23,901 bases of DNA from Sellimonas sp963559135 (GTDB lineage Bacteria; Bacillota; Clostridia; Lachnospirales; Lachnospiraceae): the NCBI GenBank assembly GCA_963559135.1, contig CAUWJP010000037.1, forward strand, positions 1-23,901, read 5' to 3'. The position numbers and the translations under genes were made by a program. The notes beneath the pieces are model-generated. The model saw only the letters and a list, made by a program, of their open reading frames with translations. It was not told where the DNA came from and did not search any database. This document shows, piece by piece, positions 1 to 7,423 of the stretch (position 1 is the first letter of the stretch; the number at the start of each line of letters is the position of its first letter).

Positions 1-20
1 AAACGCTTTCCGGCCCTGTT

Positions 21-527
21 TTACCATATTTCGATCTTGTCCCTGTCCTTTGGGTTCAGATACAGGTCAATGGACTCAATTTCCTTTTGCCTGTAGCTTC
101 CGATCTTATTCTCTTTTAAATCATTCAGAATCATATCCCGAAATTCCATCACGTCTTTCACCTCATCGTGATCGATATACGGGAAATAAAATCCGAGTGT
201 TGCGGCATTCTCCTGCCATACTTCCGGTGCAATCCGCTTTTTGTTGTATTCAATACTGTAGCGCAGTGTGTTTTCCGGTACGGTGTTATCCCAGACAAAA
301 TTCAGATACGGCTGCCCGTAATCCATATACACCTCAACTGTACTGCCGTCGGACGGTACTGCAAAAGTCATTTCTCCTTCCAACACGGCCATCTCTGTCT
401 CCCCGACAGTCTTCTCACCTGCATAATCCAGAGACAAGAACTCCATACATCCAATTCCTGCGCCGATCCCGCAGGTCAGCACCCCCGCCGCAAAGATTCC
501 GGCGAGCAATTTCCGATACTGCTTCAT
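21..527 (-). CDS. Hypothetical membrane-anchored protein (third gene of PadR operon)
   Basis: This is a 168-residue protein with an N-terminal hydrophobic segment at about residues 7-27, preceded by Lys/Arg. It is therefore either membrane anchored or exported through an uncleaved signal. A Cys follows the segment (GAGIGC), but the residues before it are a poor lipobox, so I do not call it a lipoprotein. The remaining ~140 residues are soluble, acidic and rich in beta-forming residues. The ATG abuts the TAG stop of the preceding membrane fragment, with GGAGG about 8 bases upstream (535-540), so translation is probably coupled. In Lachnospiraceae the third gene of PadR-DUF1700 operons often encodes a DUF4097-like envelope protein. 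The N-terminus here resembles those, but the protein is short and I cannot confirm the domain. Function is unknown. Confidence 0.75.
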   Translation of the reverse strand: MKQYRKLLAGIFAAGVLTCGIGAGIGCMEFLSLDYAGEKTVGETEMAVLEGEMTFAVPSDGSTVEVYMDYGQPYLNFVWDNTVPENTLRYSIEYNKKRIAPEVWQENAATLGFYFPYIDHDEVKDVMEFRDMILNDLKENKIGSYRQKEIESIDLYLNPKDRDKIEIW

Positions 528-779
528 CTATGACACCTCCCCTGTCTGTTCTGCCGTTCCTGCGGCTGCCGACTTTTTCCTGTACTTTTTTCGAAGCCCG
601 AATGTCAGAAGTCCAAGAGATGCCCCTGCAGCTGCCGCTCCAAAGCAGAAGATCTCTGCCCCGAGAAGCGAATATCCGGAAAATACCAGAATCATCAGCA
701 CTCCGAAAGCAAACAGACTAAATGCCGCAATCCCCATCAGAAAACAGGTTACAAGAATCCATGCTAAATTCCAGATCAA
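528..779 (-). pseudogene. Detached C-terminal membrane tail of the HAAS/DUF1700 protein
   Basis: This open frame encodes two hydrophobic helices, roughly from LIWNLAW to the FGLRKKYRKK stretch, followed by a short basic and polar tail. It is in the same reading frame as the HAAS/DUF1700 gene upstream and is separated from it by one TGA (804-806) and eight codons. The only available start is a TTG at 777-779, and nothing resembling a ribosome binding site precedes it. In intact relatives (family knowledge) the HAAS domain and a C-terminal membrane region form one polypeptide. I therefore read this as the C-terminal part of a gene broken by a nonsense or small indel event, not as an independent gene. 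The alternative is a genuine two-protein arrangement with reinitiation, since the following gene starts immediately at its stop codon. Confidence 0.55.
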
Positions 780-803
780 GACACAACAATTATGTAGCAG
801 GCG

Positions 804-1283
804 TCAGAATGTCCCCCACCTCGGAGCCCCTGTTCCTTTTCTCCATCCGGCTCTTTTTCCGCCTTCGGTTTCCATCTCTTTATTTCCTTCTGTTCTTTCT
901 TTTGACTCTCCGCGGAAGGCTCTCCATCTTCCCTTAAGAGCATCTTTGATCTTCCGGATGCTTCCCGCAATCCTTCCGAAAAACGCGCCTGCCTTTCCCG
1001 CAAGTTTCCTGCTCCCCTCAGAAACTTTTTCTATATCCGGTCTGCGGATCACAATCCCTTTTGTCTTTTCCTCAAATTTCGGATCAACATGGTAGGCCTC
1101 CAGAATCTCTGCTGCCAGCTCCCCGATATTGCCGAAATCGCTGATCGCCTCTTCCTCACTGAGCCCGCTTTTCATCTTCAAATCAATGTGCTGCGCATAT
1201 TCATCTATAATATCTTCCTGCTCCCTCTCCTCCAGCACTCTTAAATGTTCCCTTAATTCTTTTAAAAACCCTTCTTTATTCAT
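804..1283 (-). CDS. HAAS/DUF1700-domain protein, apparently truncated
   Basis: Residues 1-70 form the charged helical HAAS/DUF1700 domain: MNKEGFLKELREHL, then a DIIDEYAQHI helix and a GLSEEEAISDFGN motif ending in an EILEAYHV helix. This domain is typically encoded right after a PadR regulator and is thought to relay control to membrane proteins in the same operon. Residues 70-159 become a Lys/Arg/Glu-rich linker that ends abruptly at an in-frame TGA (804-806). The expected C-terminal membrane helices follow in the same frame after that stop (528-779). The ATG overlaps the 3' end of padR by 8 bases, which suggests coupled translation. All three frames contain stops between 780 and 810, so a single-base frameshift does not obviously restore the reading frame. 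A small deletion or insertion in the linker seems more likely. Confidence 0.8.
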   Translation of the reverse strand: MNKEGFLKELREHLRVLEEREQEDIIDEYAQHIDLKMKSGLSEEEAISDFGNIGELAAEILEAYHVDPKFEEKTKGIVIRRPDIEKVSEGSRKLAGKAGAFFGRIAGSIRKIKDALKGRWRAFRGESKERTEGNKEMETEGGKRAGWRKGTGAPRWGTF

Positions 1284-1596
1284 GCTTTCCCTCCTTTAAG
1301 AAACGGCAGACCCGATCCTGAAACTCATTCCACTCTGCTTCCAGCTGATCACGGTGCAGAATCCCTGCCGCGGTCAGATGATAATACTTTCTGGGCGGTC
1401 CCTCTGTGGACTCACTCAGATAGGTCTCGAAATAATGTTCATTTGTCAATCGTTTCAGGAGCGGGTAAATCGTCCCTTCATTTACGTCAATGACCTTGGA
1501 TACTTCTGTCACCAGTTCATATCCGTACATATCCCGGTTCCGGACCGATTCTAAAACAATCAGTTCCAGAACACCTTTTTTAAACTGTGGATTCAT
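1276..1596 (-). CDS. PadR-family transcriptional regulator
   Basis: This 106-residue protein consists almost entirely of the PadR winged-helix domain. It opens with FKKGVLELIVLESV, has the MYGYEL recognition-helix region near residues 24-30 and the NEGTIYPLLKRL motif near residues 39-50, and ends in a helical dimerisation segment. Its length is typical of PadR subfamily 2 regulators, which repress adjacent membrane-stress or efflux genes. The ATG at 1594-1596 has AAGGAG seven bases upstream. It is the first gene of a three-gene minus-strand unit and overlaps the DUF1700 gene by 8 bases. An inverted repeat over its own -35 element suggests autoregulation. The ligand is unknown. Confidence 0.93.
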   Translation of the reverse strand: MNPQFKKGVLELIVLESVRNRDMYGYELVTEVSKVIDVNEGTIYPLLKRLTNEHYFETYLSESTEGPPRKYYHLTAAGILHRDQLEAEWNEFQDRVCRFLKEGKHE

Positions 1597-1617
1597 TCCA
1601 TCACTCCTTCTGTTATT

Positions 1618-1646
1618 ATACTATACCTACTACTTGATTATGTCAA
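1618..1646 (-). promoter_or_regulatory. Sigma-A promoter of padR operon
   Basis: On the minus strand a consensus TTGACA (1641-1646) and TAGTAT (1618-1623) are separated by exactly 17 bases. The padR ribosome binding site and ATG follow within about 25 bases. It sits directly downstream of the terminator of the preceding operon, so it would start a separate transcript. Confidence 0.8.
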
Positions 1647-1649
1647 GTA
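1631..1649. promoter_or_regulatory. Candidate PadR operator (inverted repeat over the -35)
   Basis: The minus strand reads TACTTGA-CATAA-TCAAGTA, a perfect 7-base inverted repeat with a 5-base spacer. It contains the whole -35 element. PadR regulators bind palindromes at their own promoters, so this is a natural autorepression site. The assignment is inference from position and symmetry. Confidence 0.6.
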
Positions 1650-1660
1650 CTGGATAAAAA

Positions 1661-1694
1661 ATAATAGCAGGCGTCTTCTACTGCCCGCTATTAT
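1661..1694 (-). terminator. Rho-independent terminator of the ABC-2/GldG/DUF4340 operon
   Basis: A 12-base stem (1661-1672 with 1683-1694, one G-U pair in the minus-strand RNA) closes a 10-base loop and is followed on the minus strand by TTTTTATCC. It lies just after the DUF4340 stop codon and before the padR promoter. Confidence 0.85.
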
Positions 1695-1715
1695 CTCTTT
1701 ATTAAAAATATTTTT

Positions 1716-2363
1716 CTATTCTTCTGCAGAATCACTTTCGGAATCTGTGCTTCCATCATCCGAAGTGCTGCCATCGGAAGAGGTAGCGTCATCCGCGGAA
1801 GAGTCATCTTCTGTAGATTCTGTATCCTCCGTCTCAGTCTCTTTCAGATTCTCCGTGTTCATCTCCAGTACATTCGGAAGGGAAGATGATACCGTATACA
1901 CATTTTCCTTGTCTCCTGCTGTCATGTAATAGTCAGAATCTGCTCCATCTCCGATATAGATGGTTTCCGTCGTACCATCCTCTCCTGTCACTGTAATGGT
2001 ATAAGCAGGGGAATCCAGCCCATAACTTTCCAGTGAATCCGGATCTTCGATCTGTCGTTCGGCCTGTACATCGGACACGGTGTCTGCAATATTTTCAATC
2101 GTATCCTGCACAAGGGCCGTCTCTGTATCGTCTTTCAGATGCCAGGTATCATCCTCTTTTACAAGGGATACACTGCTTCCATCTTCGGAAGAATAGGTGA
2201 TCTCCACCGGATTTTCGATATCCACCACCTGGATTTCCTCCGCCTCAGCTTTGGCCTGTTCCGCCTCTTTCTGGCTCTGATTGTAGCTTCTAAGCGCAAA
2301 GTACACAATACAGAGTACGAGAAGAACCGCCAGAAGTATGATAAGTCCTTTTTTCTGTTTCAT
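1716..2363 (-). CDS. DUF4340-domain membrane-anchored protein with acidic tail
   Basis: This 215-residue protein starts with a signal anchor (MKQKKGLIILLAVLLVLCIV, residues 1-20). It continues into a beta-rich DUF4340 region with VSLVKEDDTWHLKD, the DSLESYGLDSPAYTITV motif near residue 110 and a TIYIGDGADSDYYM loop. The last ~40 residues are almost only Asp, Glu, Ser and Thr, a low-complexity extracytoplasmic tail. The DUF4340 core is only about 150 residues, shorter than many family members. It is the last of four genes, 11 bases after the GldG-like gene, with GGGAG seven bases before its ATG. DUF4340 proteins regularly accompany GldA/F/G-like ABC-2 systems and are presumed to be extracytoplasmic partners. 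Their biochemical role is unknown. Confidence 0.9.
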   Translation of the reverse strand: MKQKKGLIILLAVLLVLCIVYFALRSYNQSQKEAEQAKAEAEEIQVVDIENPVEITYSSEDGSSVSLVKEDDTWHLKDDTETALVQDTIENIADTVSDVQAERQIEDPDSLESYGLDSPAYTITVTGEDGTTETIYIGDGADSDYYMTAGDKENVYTVSSSLPNVLEMNTENLKETETEDTESTEDDSSADDATSSDGSTSDDGSTDSESDSAEE

Positions 2364-2374
2364 CTGTCCACTCC

Positions 2375-3757
2375 CTATGCTTTTCTACGTTTCATCCAGA
2401 TTACAAATCCTCCGATCAGAACAACCGCCGGCACACCAAAGATCAGCGCCGTACTGATGGCACCTGCATGCTGTACTGTATTCAACTCTGCGGACAGGCT
2501 CTTTGCCTCAATGGAAAGATTTTCCACATCATCAAAATTGTTCATAACGAGGTTGAGGAACAGTCTTGTATTGTCCAGATTGGAGAAGTACTCCGTAATC
2601 TGGGAATTGATCATGCTCTCCGAAGCGAGCACAGTCAGCTTCGCGTCATCTTCCTCCGCTACTGCTGCAAGTGTATATTCTCCCTGTGTCTGAGCGTCCT
2701 CTGTCACTGCGTAGCCGTCGGAAGATGTCGTCATTACCTGTGTCACAGAAAGTGTATCTCTTAAATCCTCCTGTACGGTAAATCCGGCTGAATTCACAAG
2801 AAGCACCATTTCACTTTCCAGACCGTCTCCCAGATCTCCCGATGCGGAAATTTCAGGGAAGATATAATAATAGTTGCCCTGATAGCACCGCTGCATATCC
2901 GCAATGTATCCGTCCGTCTTTGTCATTCCGTACTGCTCCATAAACGCATTCAGGTTCGGTGTCTCCGTGGAAGCATCGCCCATCACGTAGATAACCTTGC
3001 CTCCCTCTGTCATATAATTGAGCAACATCGTTTTTTCCTGCTCGGAAATGTCACTTGTCGGAGCATCAATCAGGATCAGATCACAGTCTGACGGGATCTC
3101 TTCTACCATCAGAAGATTCAGCTCTTCTGTCGTGACACTGGATTTTTCCAGTTCGTCGCTCAGAGAAGTAGATAAGGTCGTCTCCCCATGTCCCGTTGTA
3201 TAGTAGATTTTCTTTGATACATCCGTTGTAATCTGATTGATCGCACTTGTTAACTGGCCGTCCGCATCAAACTCGGATTCAGAGGTAGATCCTGTCGTAT
3301 AGTAGGAGCTGTAATCCTCTACAACAATATCCGTAAACGGAACTGTCGTGGATTTTCCGGTTTCCTCACAGGATACGACAATGGAGTTGGACTGGGCATC
3401 CTCATTTTCCTGAAGAGCCTGCGGATGATCTACCGGATTGATCCACTCTACACTAATCTTATCGGTCAGAGCAGTATACCGTTCCAGGAATGTTTTGATT
3501 CTCTCATCCGTGGATGATTTATCTGCATATACCGTAAACTTGATATCGTATTCCAGATCTTTCAAAAGGTTTCTGGATGTCTTGGAAATTCCGTAAATAT
3601 TTTTGTTGCTGACATCAACCTGTCTGAACTTCTCCGGGAGCTGTCCGACAATCAGATTGATAACAACTGCAATCACGATGACAACCGCGATCATACCCAC
3701 ACTGTAAAATCCATAGCGGGTCTGAAGACTTCGGAATTTTTTCATCAATTTCTTCAT
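2375..3757 (-). CDS. GldG-like ABC transporter auxiliary protein
   Basis: This 460-residue protein has one membrane helix near residues 17-38 and another at the C-terminus (about 432-452) followed by KRRKA. The large region between them faces outside and matches the ABC-2 auxiliary domain of GldG type. Visible features are VDVSNKNIYGISKTSRNLL, a KISVEWINPVDHP segment and the KIYYTTGHGE motif. In this family the TGHGE region belongs to a fold resembling IFT52/GldG with no known catalysis. The ATG has GGAGGG at a good distance and lies 11 bases after the permease. It probably works with the ATPase, permease and DUF4340 protein in one envelope complex. In gliding Bacteroidetes this family serves motility, but in Clostridia the cargo is unknown and gliding should not be inferred. 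Confidence 0.9.
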   Translation of the reverse strand: MKKLMKKFRSLQTRYGFYSVGMIAVVIVIAVVINLIVGQLPEKFRQVDVSNKNIYGISKTSRNLLKDLEYDIKFTVYADKSSTDERIKTFLERYTALTDKISVEWINPVDHPQALQENEDAQSNSIVVSCEETGKSTTVPFTDIVVEDYSSYYTTGSTSESEFDADGQLTSAINQITTDVSKKIYYTTGHGETTLSTSLSDELEKSSVTTEELNLLMVEEIPSDCDLILIDAPTSDISEQEKTMLLNYMTEGGKVIYVMGDASTETPNLNAFMEQYGMTKTDGYIADMQRCYQGNYYYIFPEISASGDLGDGLESEMVLLVNSAGFTVQEDLRDTLSVTQVMTTSSDGYAVTEDAQTQGEYTLAAVAEEDDAKLTVLASESMINSQITEYFSNLDNTRLFLNLVMNNFDDVENLSIEAKSLSAELNTVQHAGAISTALIFGVPAVVLIGGFVIWMKRRKA

Positions 3758-3768
3758 GTCTTACCCTC

Positions 3769-4635
3769 CTAACTGAATCTTCTTTTCTGTATTGACTGAA
3801 CGGTCAGGAATAAAAATGCCCCGATCAGAGTCAAATACATCACAATCCCTCCAATGTCCAGAAGATTATTTTCTGCTACACTGGTAAAAGTCGAAACGAG
3901 TGCAAACTTTTCAAAGATTGTAGAAAGAATTCCTTCATATAAGGAAGAGTTTACGACATAGATCACAATAAGAGCAATCGTACCGATGCCCTCAATCCCA
4001 ATACTCAGCACGCCGTTTTTCGTCATATTGTAAATAAACAGCACGCAAAGTGTCAGGATCATCCAGATTCCTGCCATTCCTCCAAATGCGGAAGATGGAA
4101 GGAAACCTAACAGTCCATCCCACAGATAGATCACCATCAGAACACCGAATGTTCCAATGGCCGCAATAATCTGGCTCTCCGTCATAGCGGAGATAAAGCT
4201 TCCGATGGCAATATACACGCATCCAAGTAGGAAGAATACCAGAATTGATGCATAATCGTTCTTAAAGTAAGCAGTTCCCTGTGTACTGATAATCAGCGGA
4301 TACGCACAGAACAGTACGCACGGAATCAGAAATACCGTCACCATGGCAAGGTATTTTCCCATGACCATCTTTCCTACGCTTACCGGAGATGTCAAAAGCA
4401 GCTGGTCGCTCCGGCTTCTCCTTTCTTCGGAAAAGCTACGCATCGTAAGGATCGGAACCGCCACAAGGAAAATAAACATAACTCCTTCCAGCGAATAGGA
4501 AAAATACGGATACCCTCTGTTTAAATTGTACGCCATGAAGTAGATACCTGTCATAAAAGTCAGAAAGGCGATAAAAATACTCCCCGTCATGGAATAAAAA
4601 TACGACTTAAACTCACGCTTATAGATTGCCAGCAT
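3769..4635 (-). CDS. ABC-2 type transporter permease
   Basis: This 288-residue integral membrane protein has six hydrophobic segments. It begins MLAIYKREFKSYF, the typical amphipathic start of ABC-2 permeases, and carries the MRSFSEERRSRSDQLLLTSP loop between the second and third helices that contacts the ATPase. The length fits GldF-like single-domain permeases. The gene overlaps the 3' end of the ATPase gene by 17 bases and has GGAGG seven bases before its ATG, so the two are translationally linked. Together they form the export core, with the GldG-like and DUF4340 proteins as extracytoplasmic partners. The substrate cannot be deduced. Confidence 0.93.
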   Translation of the reverse strand: MLAIYKREFKSYFYSMTGSIFIAFLTFMTGIYFMAYNLNRGYPYFSYSLEGVMFIFLVAVPILTMRSFSEERRSRSDQLLLTSPVSVGKMVMGKYLAMVTVFLIPCVLFCAYPLIISTQGTAYFKNDYASILVFFLLGCVYIAIGSFISAMTESQIIAAIGTFGVLMVIYLWDGLLGFLPSSAFGGMAGIWMILTLCVLFIYNMTKNGVLSIGIEGIGTIALIVIYVVNSSLYEGILSTIFEKFALVSTFTSVAENNLLDIGGIVMYLTLIGAFLFLTVQSIQKRRFS

Positions 4636-5575
4636 GTGGACGTCCTCCTTCCTGAGTCAGCTGAAGGAAGATGTCCTCCAGTGTATTCTGTTTTCTGTAC
4701 ATGGAGAGCAGCGCGCTGTCTTCTCTTGCAAAGGCACGGAAAATCTCCTCCCGGATGTCAACATCCTCTTTTGTCTCAATGACCGCCCGGGTAATTCCAG
4801 GATCGGATGGCAGATAACTGACTTTCTGAATTCCAGGAATCTGTGAGAGAATCTCTTCGGTTTTCTCCGGAAGCAGTCTTGTCTCGATCTCGGTCGGCGC
4901 ATATCCGGAAAATTTCTTTTCCAGATTTTCCGGCGTATCGCTTGCCACTAGTTTCCCCTGGGAAATGATAATAATGTAGTCACACACTTCCCGGATCTCC
5001 GCAAGAATATGGGAGCTTAAAATGACCGTATGATCTTTTGAAAGCTCCCTGATTAACTCTCTGATTTCGATGATCTGTTTCGGGTCCAGTCCGACTGTCG
5101 GCTCATCCAGAATAATCGTCTCCGGGAATCCAAGCACCGCCTGTGCTAACCCCACTCTCTGACGGTATCCTTTTGATAAATTCTTAATCAGCCTTTCCCT
5201 AACATCGTAGATCTTAACCATCTTCATAATTTTTTTGACTTCGGCTTTTCTGTCTGATTTCTTTACCTTTTTCAGCTCTGCCGCAAACATCAGATACTCC
5301 TGCACTTTCATGTCCATATAAAGCGGCGGAATCTCCGGAAGATATCCGACAGATTTTTTTGCCAATTCCGGCTCTTTCAAGATATCATGCCCATTGATCA
5401 GAACTTCCCCTTCGGTTGCCCCAAGATAGCCGGTCATGATATTCATGGTGGTGGACTTTCCGGCTCCGTTTGGGCCAAGCAGTCCATAAATATGCCCCTT
5501 TTCTATTCGAAAGTTCAGATGATCCACAGCAGTATGACTGCCGTACTTTTTCACTAATCCGTTGACTTCGATCAA
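4619..5575 (-). CDS. ABC transporter ATP-binding protein (ABC-2 family)
   Basis: This 318-residue cytoplasmic ATPase has all nucleotide-binding motifs: Walker A GPNGAGKST at residues 34-42, signature LSKGY at 133-137, Walker B with catalytic Glu158 in ILDEPT, and switch His189 in SSHIL. After residue 215 comes the accessory C-terminal domain usual for GldA/NatA-like ATPases. The start is TTG at 5573-5575, chosen because GGAGG (5584-5588 on the plus strand) lies eight bases upstream and no ATG is suitably placed. It is the first gene of a four-gene operon that ends at the 1661-1694 terminator. Divergent transcription of the acetyltransferase gene begins within 165 bases. I could not find a convincing promoter for this side. 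Confidence 0.93.
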   Translation of the reverse strand: MIEVNGLVKKYGSHTAVDHLNFRIEKGHIYGLLGPNGAGKSTTMNIMTGYLGATEGEVLINGHDILKEPELAKKSVGYLPEIPPLYMDMKVQEYLMFAAELKKVKKSDRKAEVKKIMKMVKIYDVRERLIKNLSKGYRQRVGLAQAVLGFPETIILDEPTVGLDPKQIIEIRELIRELSKDHTVILSSHILAEIREVCDYIIIISQGKLVASDTPENLEKKFSGYAPTEIETRLLPEKTEEILSQIPGIQKVSYLPSDPGITRAVIETKEDVDIREEIFRAFAREDSALLSMYRKQNTLEDIFLQLTQEGGRPHAGNL

Positions 5576-5672
5576 TGTACTTCCCTCCTCTGTTTTAGTC
5601 TATGCAATACCTTATCAGGAAATTGTGTCTATTCTGTGCCAAAACTGTGATGAAAAAAAGAAACACCCTCCC

Positions 5673-5701
5673 TTGCCACCAGACCTGGAATATACTATAG
5701 T
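5673..5701 (+). promoter_or_regulatory. Probable promoter of the O-acetyltransferase gene
   Basis: TTGCCA (5673-5678) and TATAGT (5696-5701) are separated by 17 bases. The AAGGAGG ribosome binding site follows about 20 bases later. Alternative -10 readings exist in the AT-rich stretch 5691-5701. Confidence 0.55.
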
Positions 5702-5737
5702 AGAGGATATCAGAGGGAAAAAGAAGGAGGAAGCAGC

Positions 5738-6409
5738 ATGGAATTTGCAGAGGAATTACAGATGGACTCTCAGGAGTCCGCAAAAAGAATGGAAGAAGGA
5801 CTTCTTTATCTTCCATCCGACCCTGAGATTATGGAGAAACAGTTTGACTGTCTGGAAAAGCTGTATGATTATAACCAGACAAGACCGCATGATCAGGAAC
5901 TGAGAGCCAAAATGCTCAAGGATATGTTTGCCGAAATGGGTGAGGGATGCTATATCGAGCCTCCTCTTCGTTCCAATTGGGGAGGATATCATACACATTT
6001 CGGAGATCATGTCTACGCTAATTTTAATCTGACTCTCGTTGACGACGGACATATTTATGTCGGCAGCAAGACCATGATCGGGCCAAATGTCACCATCGCA
6101 ACCGCGGGGCATCCGATAGAGCCGAATCTTCGGTATCTGGAGATGCAGTACAATATGGATGTACATATTGGAAAGAATGTATGGCTTGGCGCAGGATGCG
6201 TCATCCTTCCAGGCGTGACGATCGGGGACAATACCGTCATCGGAGCTGGCAGTATTGTCACAAAAGACATCCCTGCAGGCGTAGTGGCTGTCGGAAATCC
6301 GTGCCGGGTACTGCGTGAAGTAGGAGAACATGACCGTGAATACTATTACCGTGACCGGAAGATCGATATAGCGATCCTGGATGTTCTTTCCAAACTTGAC
6401 AAAGACTGA
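5738..6409 (+). CDS. Maltose/galactoside-type sugar O-acetyltransferase
   Basis: This 223-residue protein belongs to the LacA/Maa/NodL group of left-handed beta-helix (hexapeptide repeat) acetyltransferases, which move acetyl from acetyl-CoA to a sugar hydroxyl. The N-terminal helical maltose-acetyltransferase cap (GLLYLPSDPE to FAEMGEG) precedes the hexapeptide coils from about residue 85 to 200. The catalytic His is His125 in TATAGHPI. The end of the helix shows VIGAGSIVTKDIPAGVVAVGNPCRVLR, here cited only by its position at about residues 180-206. ATG at 5738 has AAGGAGG seven bases upstream. The N-terminus is about 15 residues longer than usual. It is monocistronic and ends at a shared bidirectional terminator. 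The true acceptor sugar is unknown, and a role in detoxifying non-metabolisable sugars is only a family guess. Confidence 0.92.
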   Translation: MEFAEELQMDSQESAKRMEEGLLYLPSDPEIMEKQFDCLEKLYDYNQTRPHDQELRAKMLKDMFAEMGEGCYIEPPLRSNWGGYHTHFGDHVYANFNLTLVDDGHIYVGSKTMIGPNVTIATAGHPIEPNLRYLEMQYNMDVHIGKNVWLGAGCVILPGVTIGDNTVIGAGSIVTKDIPAGVVAVGNPCRVLREVGEHDREYYYRDRKIDIAILDVLSKLDKD

Positions 6410-6435
6410 TCCCTAAGAACTTTCTTTAGTGAACA

Positions 6436-6482
6436 AAAAGAGCTTTGCTCGGCCCGTTTCCGGTGCTTTGCAAAGCTCTTTT
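6436..6482. terminator. Bidirectional rho-independent terminator
   Basis: A perfect 13-base stem (6436-6448 with 6470-6482, AAAAGAGCTTTGC and its complement) encloses a 21-base loop. A-runs at one foot and T-runs at the other make it work in both directions. It separates the convergent acetyltransferase and sugar-kinase genes. Confidence 0.85.
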
Positions 6483-6486
6483 ATTC

Positions 6487-7407
6487 TTACTCTTCTGTCT
6501 CGTGTTTCTGCGGTCTTTCAAAATCCAGATCGATTTCCCTGACCTCCTGTTTTGTCGGGATCGATGCTGCCGCCCCCGGTCTTGTAACCGCAATGGCCGC
6601 CGCTCTGGATGCCACCATCAGACATTCTCTTACATCCATTCCGGATACAAGTCCGGCGATGAAGTATCCGGTAAATGTATCTCCTGCCCCGGTCGTATCC
6701 ATCACCGGAACACGGAAGCTGTCCTGGAAAAATCGTCTCGATGCATCCTGATACACACATCCGTCTTCGCCAAGCGTCATCACGATCCCCGCTTTCGGAT
6801 ATTTTTCAGCCAAAGTATCCAGAATCTCTCCTAATTCTTCTTTTCCTGTCATCTGCGCGCCTTCAATCTCATTGACAAGGAAGAGGTTTACTTTACCAAG
6901 ATCGCAGGATTTAAGCTGCTCATTATACGGAGACGGATTCAGGATGATCCGCATCTTCTTTTTTCTGGCCGCTTCGATGACATAGTCCACCAGATTAATC
7001 TCATTCTGCACAAGGACGATATCCTCTTCGCTGAAATCCGCCAGCACTTCATCGATATAATTTTTTGTAAATTTCCGGTTTGCTCCTCCGTACAAAAGAA
7101 TACAGTTCTGTCCGTTTTCATCCACCTGGATGATCGTATGTCCCGACGGTCCCGGAACTTTCCATATATAATGCGTATGAATATTTTCCTTCCGGCAAAG
7201 ATCCACCAGCATCTCTCCATCTTCTCCGATCATTCCGGCATGGTGAACTTCCAGTCCGGCCCTTGCCAGGGCGATGGACTGATTCAGCCCTTTGCCGCCG
7301 CAGAAAATCTTTCTCTCCACTGTGTCCAGTGTCTCCCCCGGCTCCACAATATGGTCCACCGTGTAGGTGTAATCCAGATTCAGAGATCCAAAATTGATGA
7401 TCCTCAT
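6487..7407 (-). CDS. PfkB-family carbohydrate kinase (ribokinase-like)
   Basis: This 306-residue cytoplasmic kinase transfers phosphate from ATP to a sugar or nucleoside hydroxyl. The first PfkB signature region contains GGKGLNQ at residues 37-43. The second signature DTTGAGDTFTGYF starts at residue 237, giving the anion hole and catalytic base Asp243. The VNEIEGAQMTG segment near 178-188 matches ribokinase-type proteins. The length equals typical RbsK. It is the last gene of a five-gene operon, 16 bases after the GH2 gene, with AAGGAGGA before its ATG, and it is followed by the terminator at 6436-6482. No ribose transporter, RbsD or deoxyribose gene is nearby, so the substrate is better guessed from its neighbour: a sugar released by the glycoside hydrolase. 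Ribokinase itself remains possible. Confidence 0.9.
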   Translation of the reverse strand: MRIINFGSLNLDYTYTVDHIVEPGETLDTVERKIFCGGKGLNQSIALARAGLEVHHAGMIGEDGEMLVDLCRKENIHTHYIWKVPGPSGHTIIQVDENGQNCILLYGGANRKFTKNYIDEVLADFSEEDIVLVQNEINLVDYVIEAARKKKMRIILNPSPYNEQLKSCDLGKVNLFLVNEIEGAQMTGKEELGEILDTLAEKYPKAGIVMTLGEDGCVYQDASRRFFQDSFRVPVMDTTGAGDTFTGYFIAGLVSGMDVRECLMVASRAAAIAVTRPGAAASIPTKQEVREIDLDFERPQKHETEE

Positions 7408-7423
7408 CAGTATGTTCCTCCTT

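Noticed and set aside
50..721. Plus-strand open frame of 223 codons
   Set aside because: It runs antisense over two genes with good minus-strand ribosome binding sites, and its product is Arg/Pro/Ser-rich without domain features. It is a shadow frame.
795..1675. Shared 11-mer TAGCAGGCGTC at 795-805 and 1665-1675
   Set aside because: An 11-base match is expected by chance many times in 24 kb, and one copy is part of a terminator stem.
1747..1929. Plus-strand Ser-rich frame
   Set aside because: It is an antisense mirror of the acidic repeat codons in the DUF4340 tail.
2375..5575. Gliding-motility system
   Set aside because: Only the GldA/F/G-like transporter parts are present. These families are widespread in non-gliding Clostridia, and no other gliding genes are seen.
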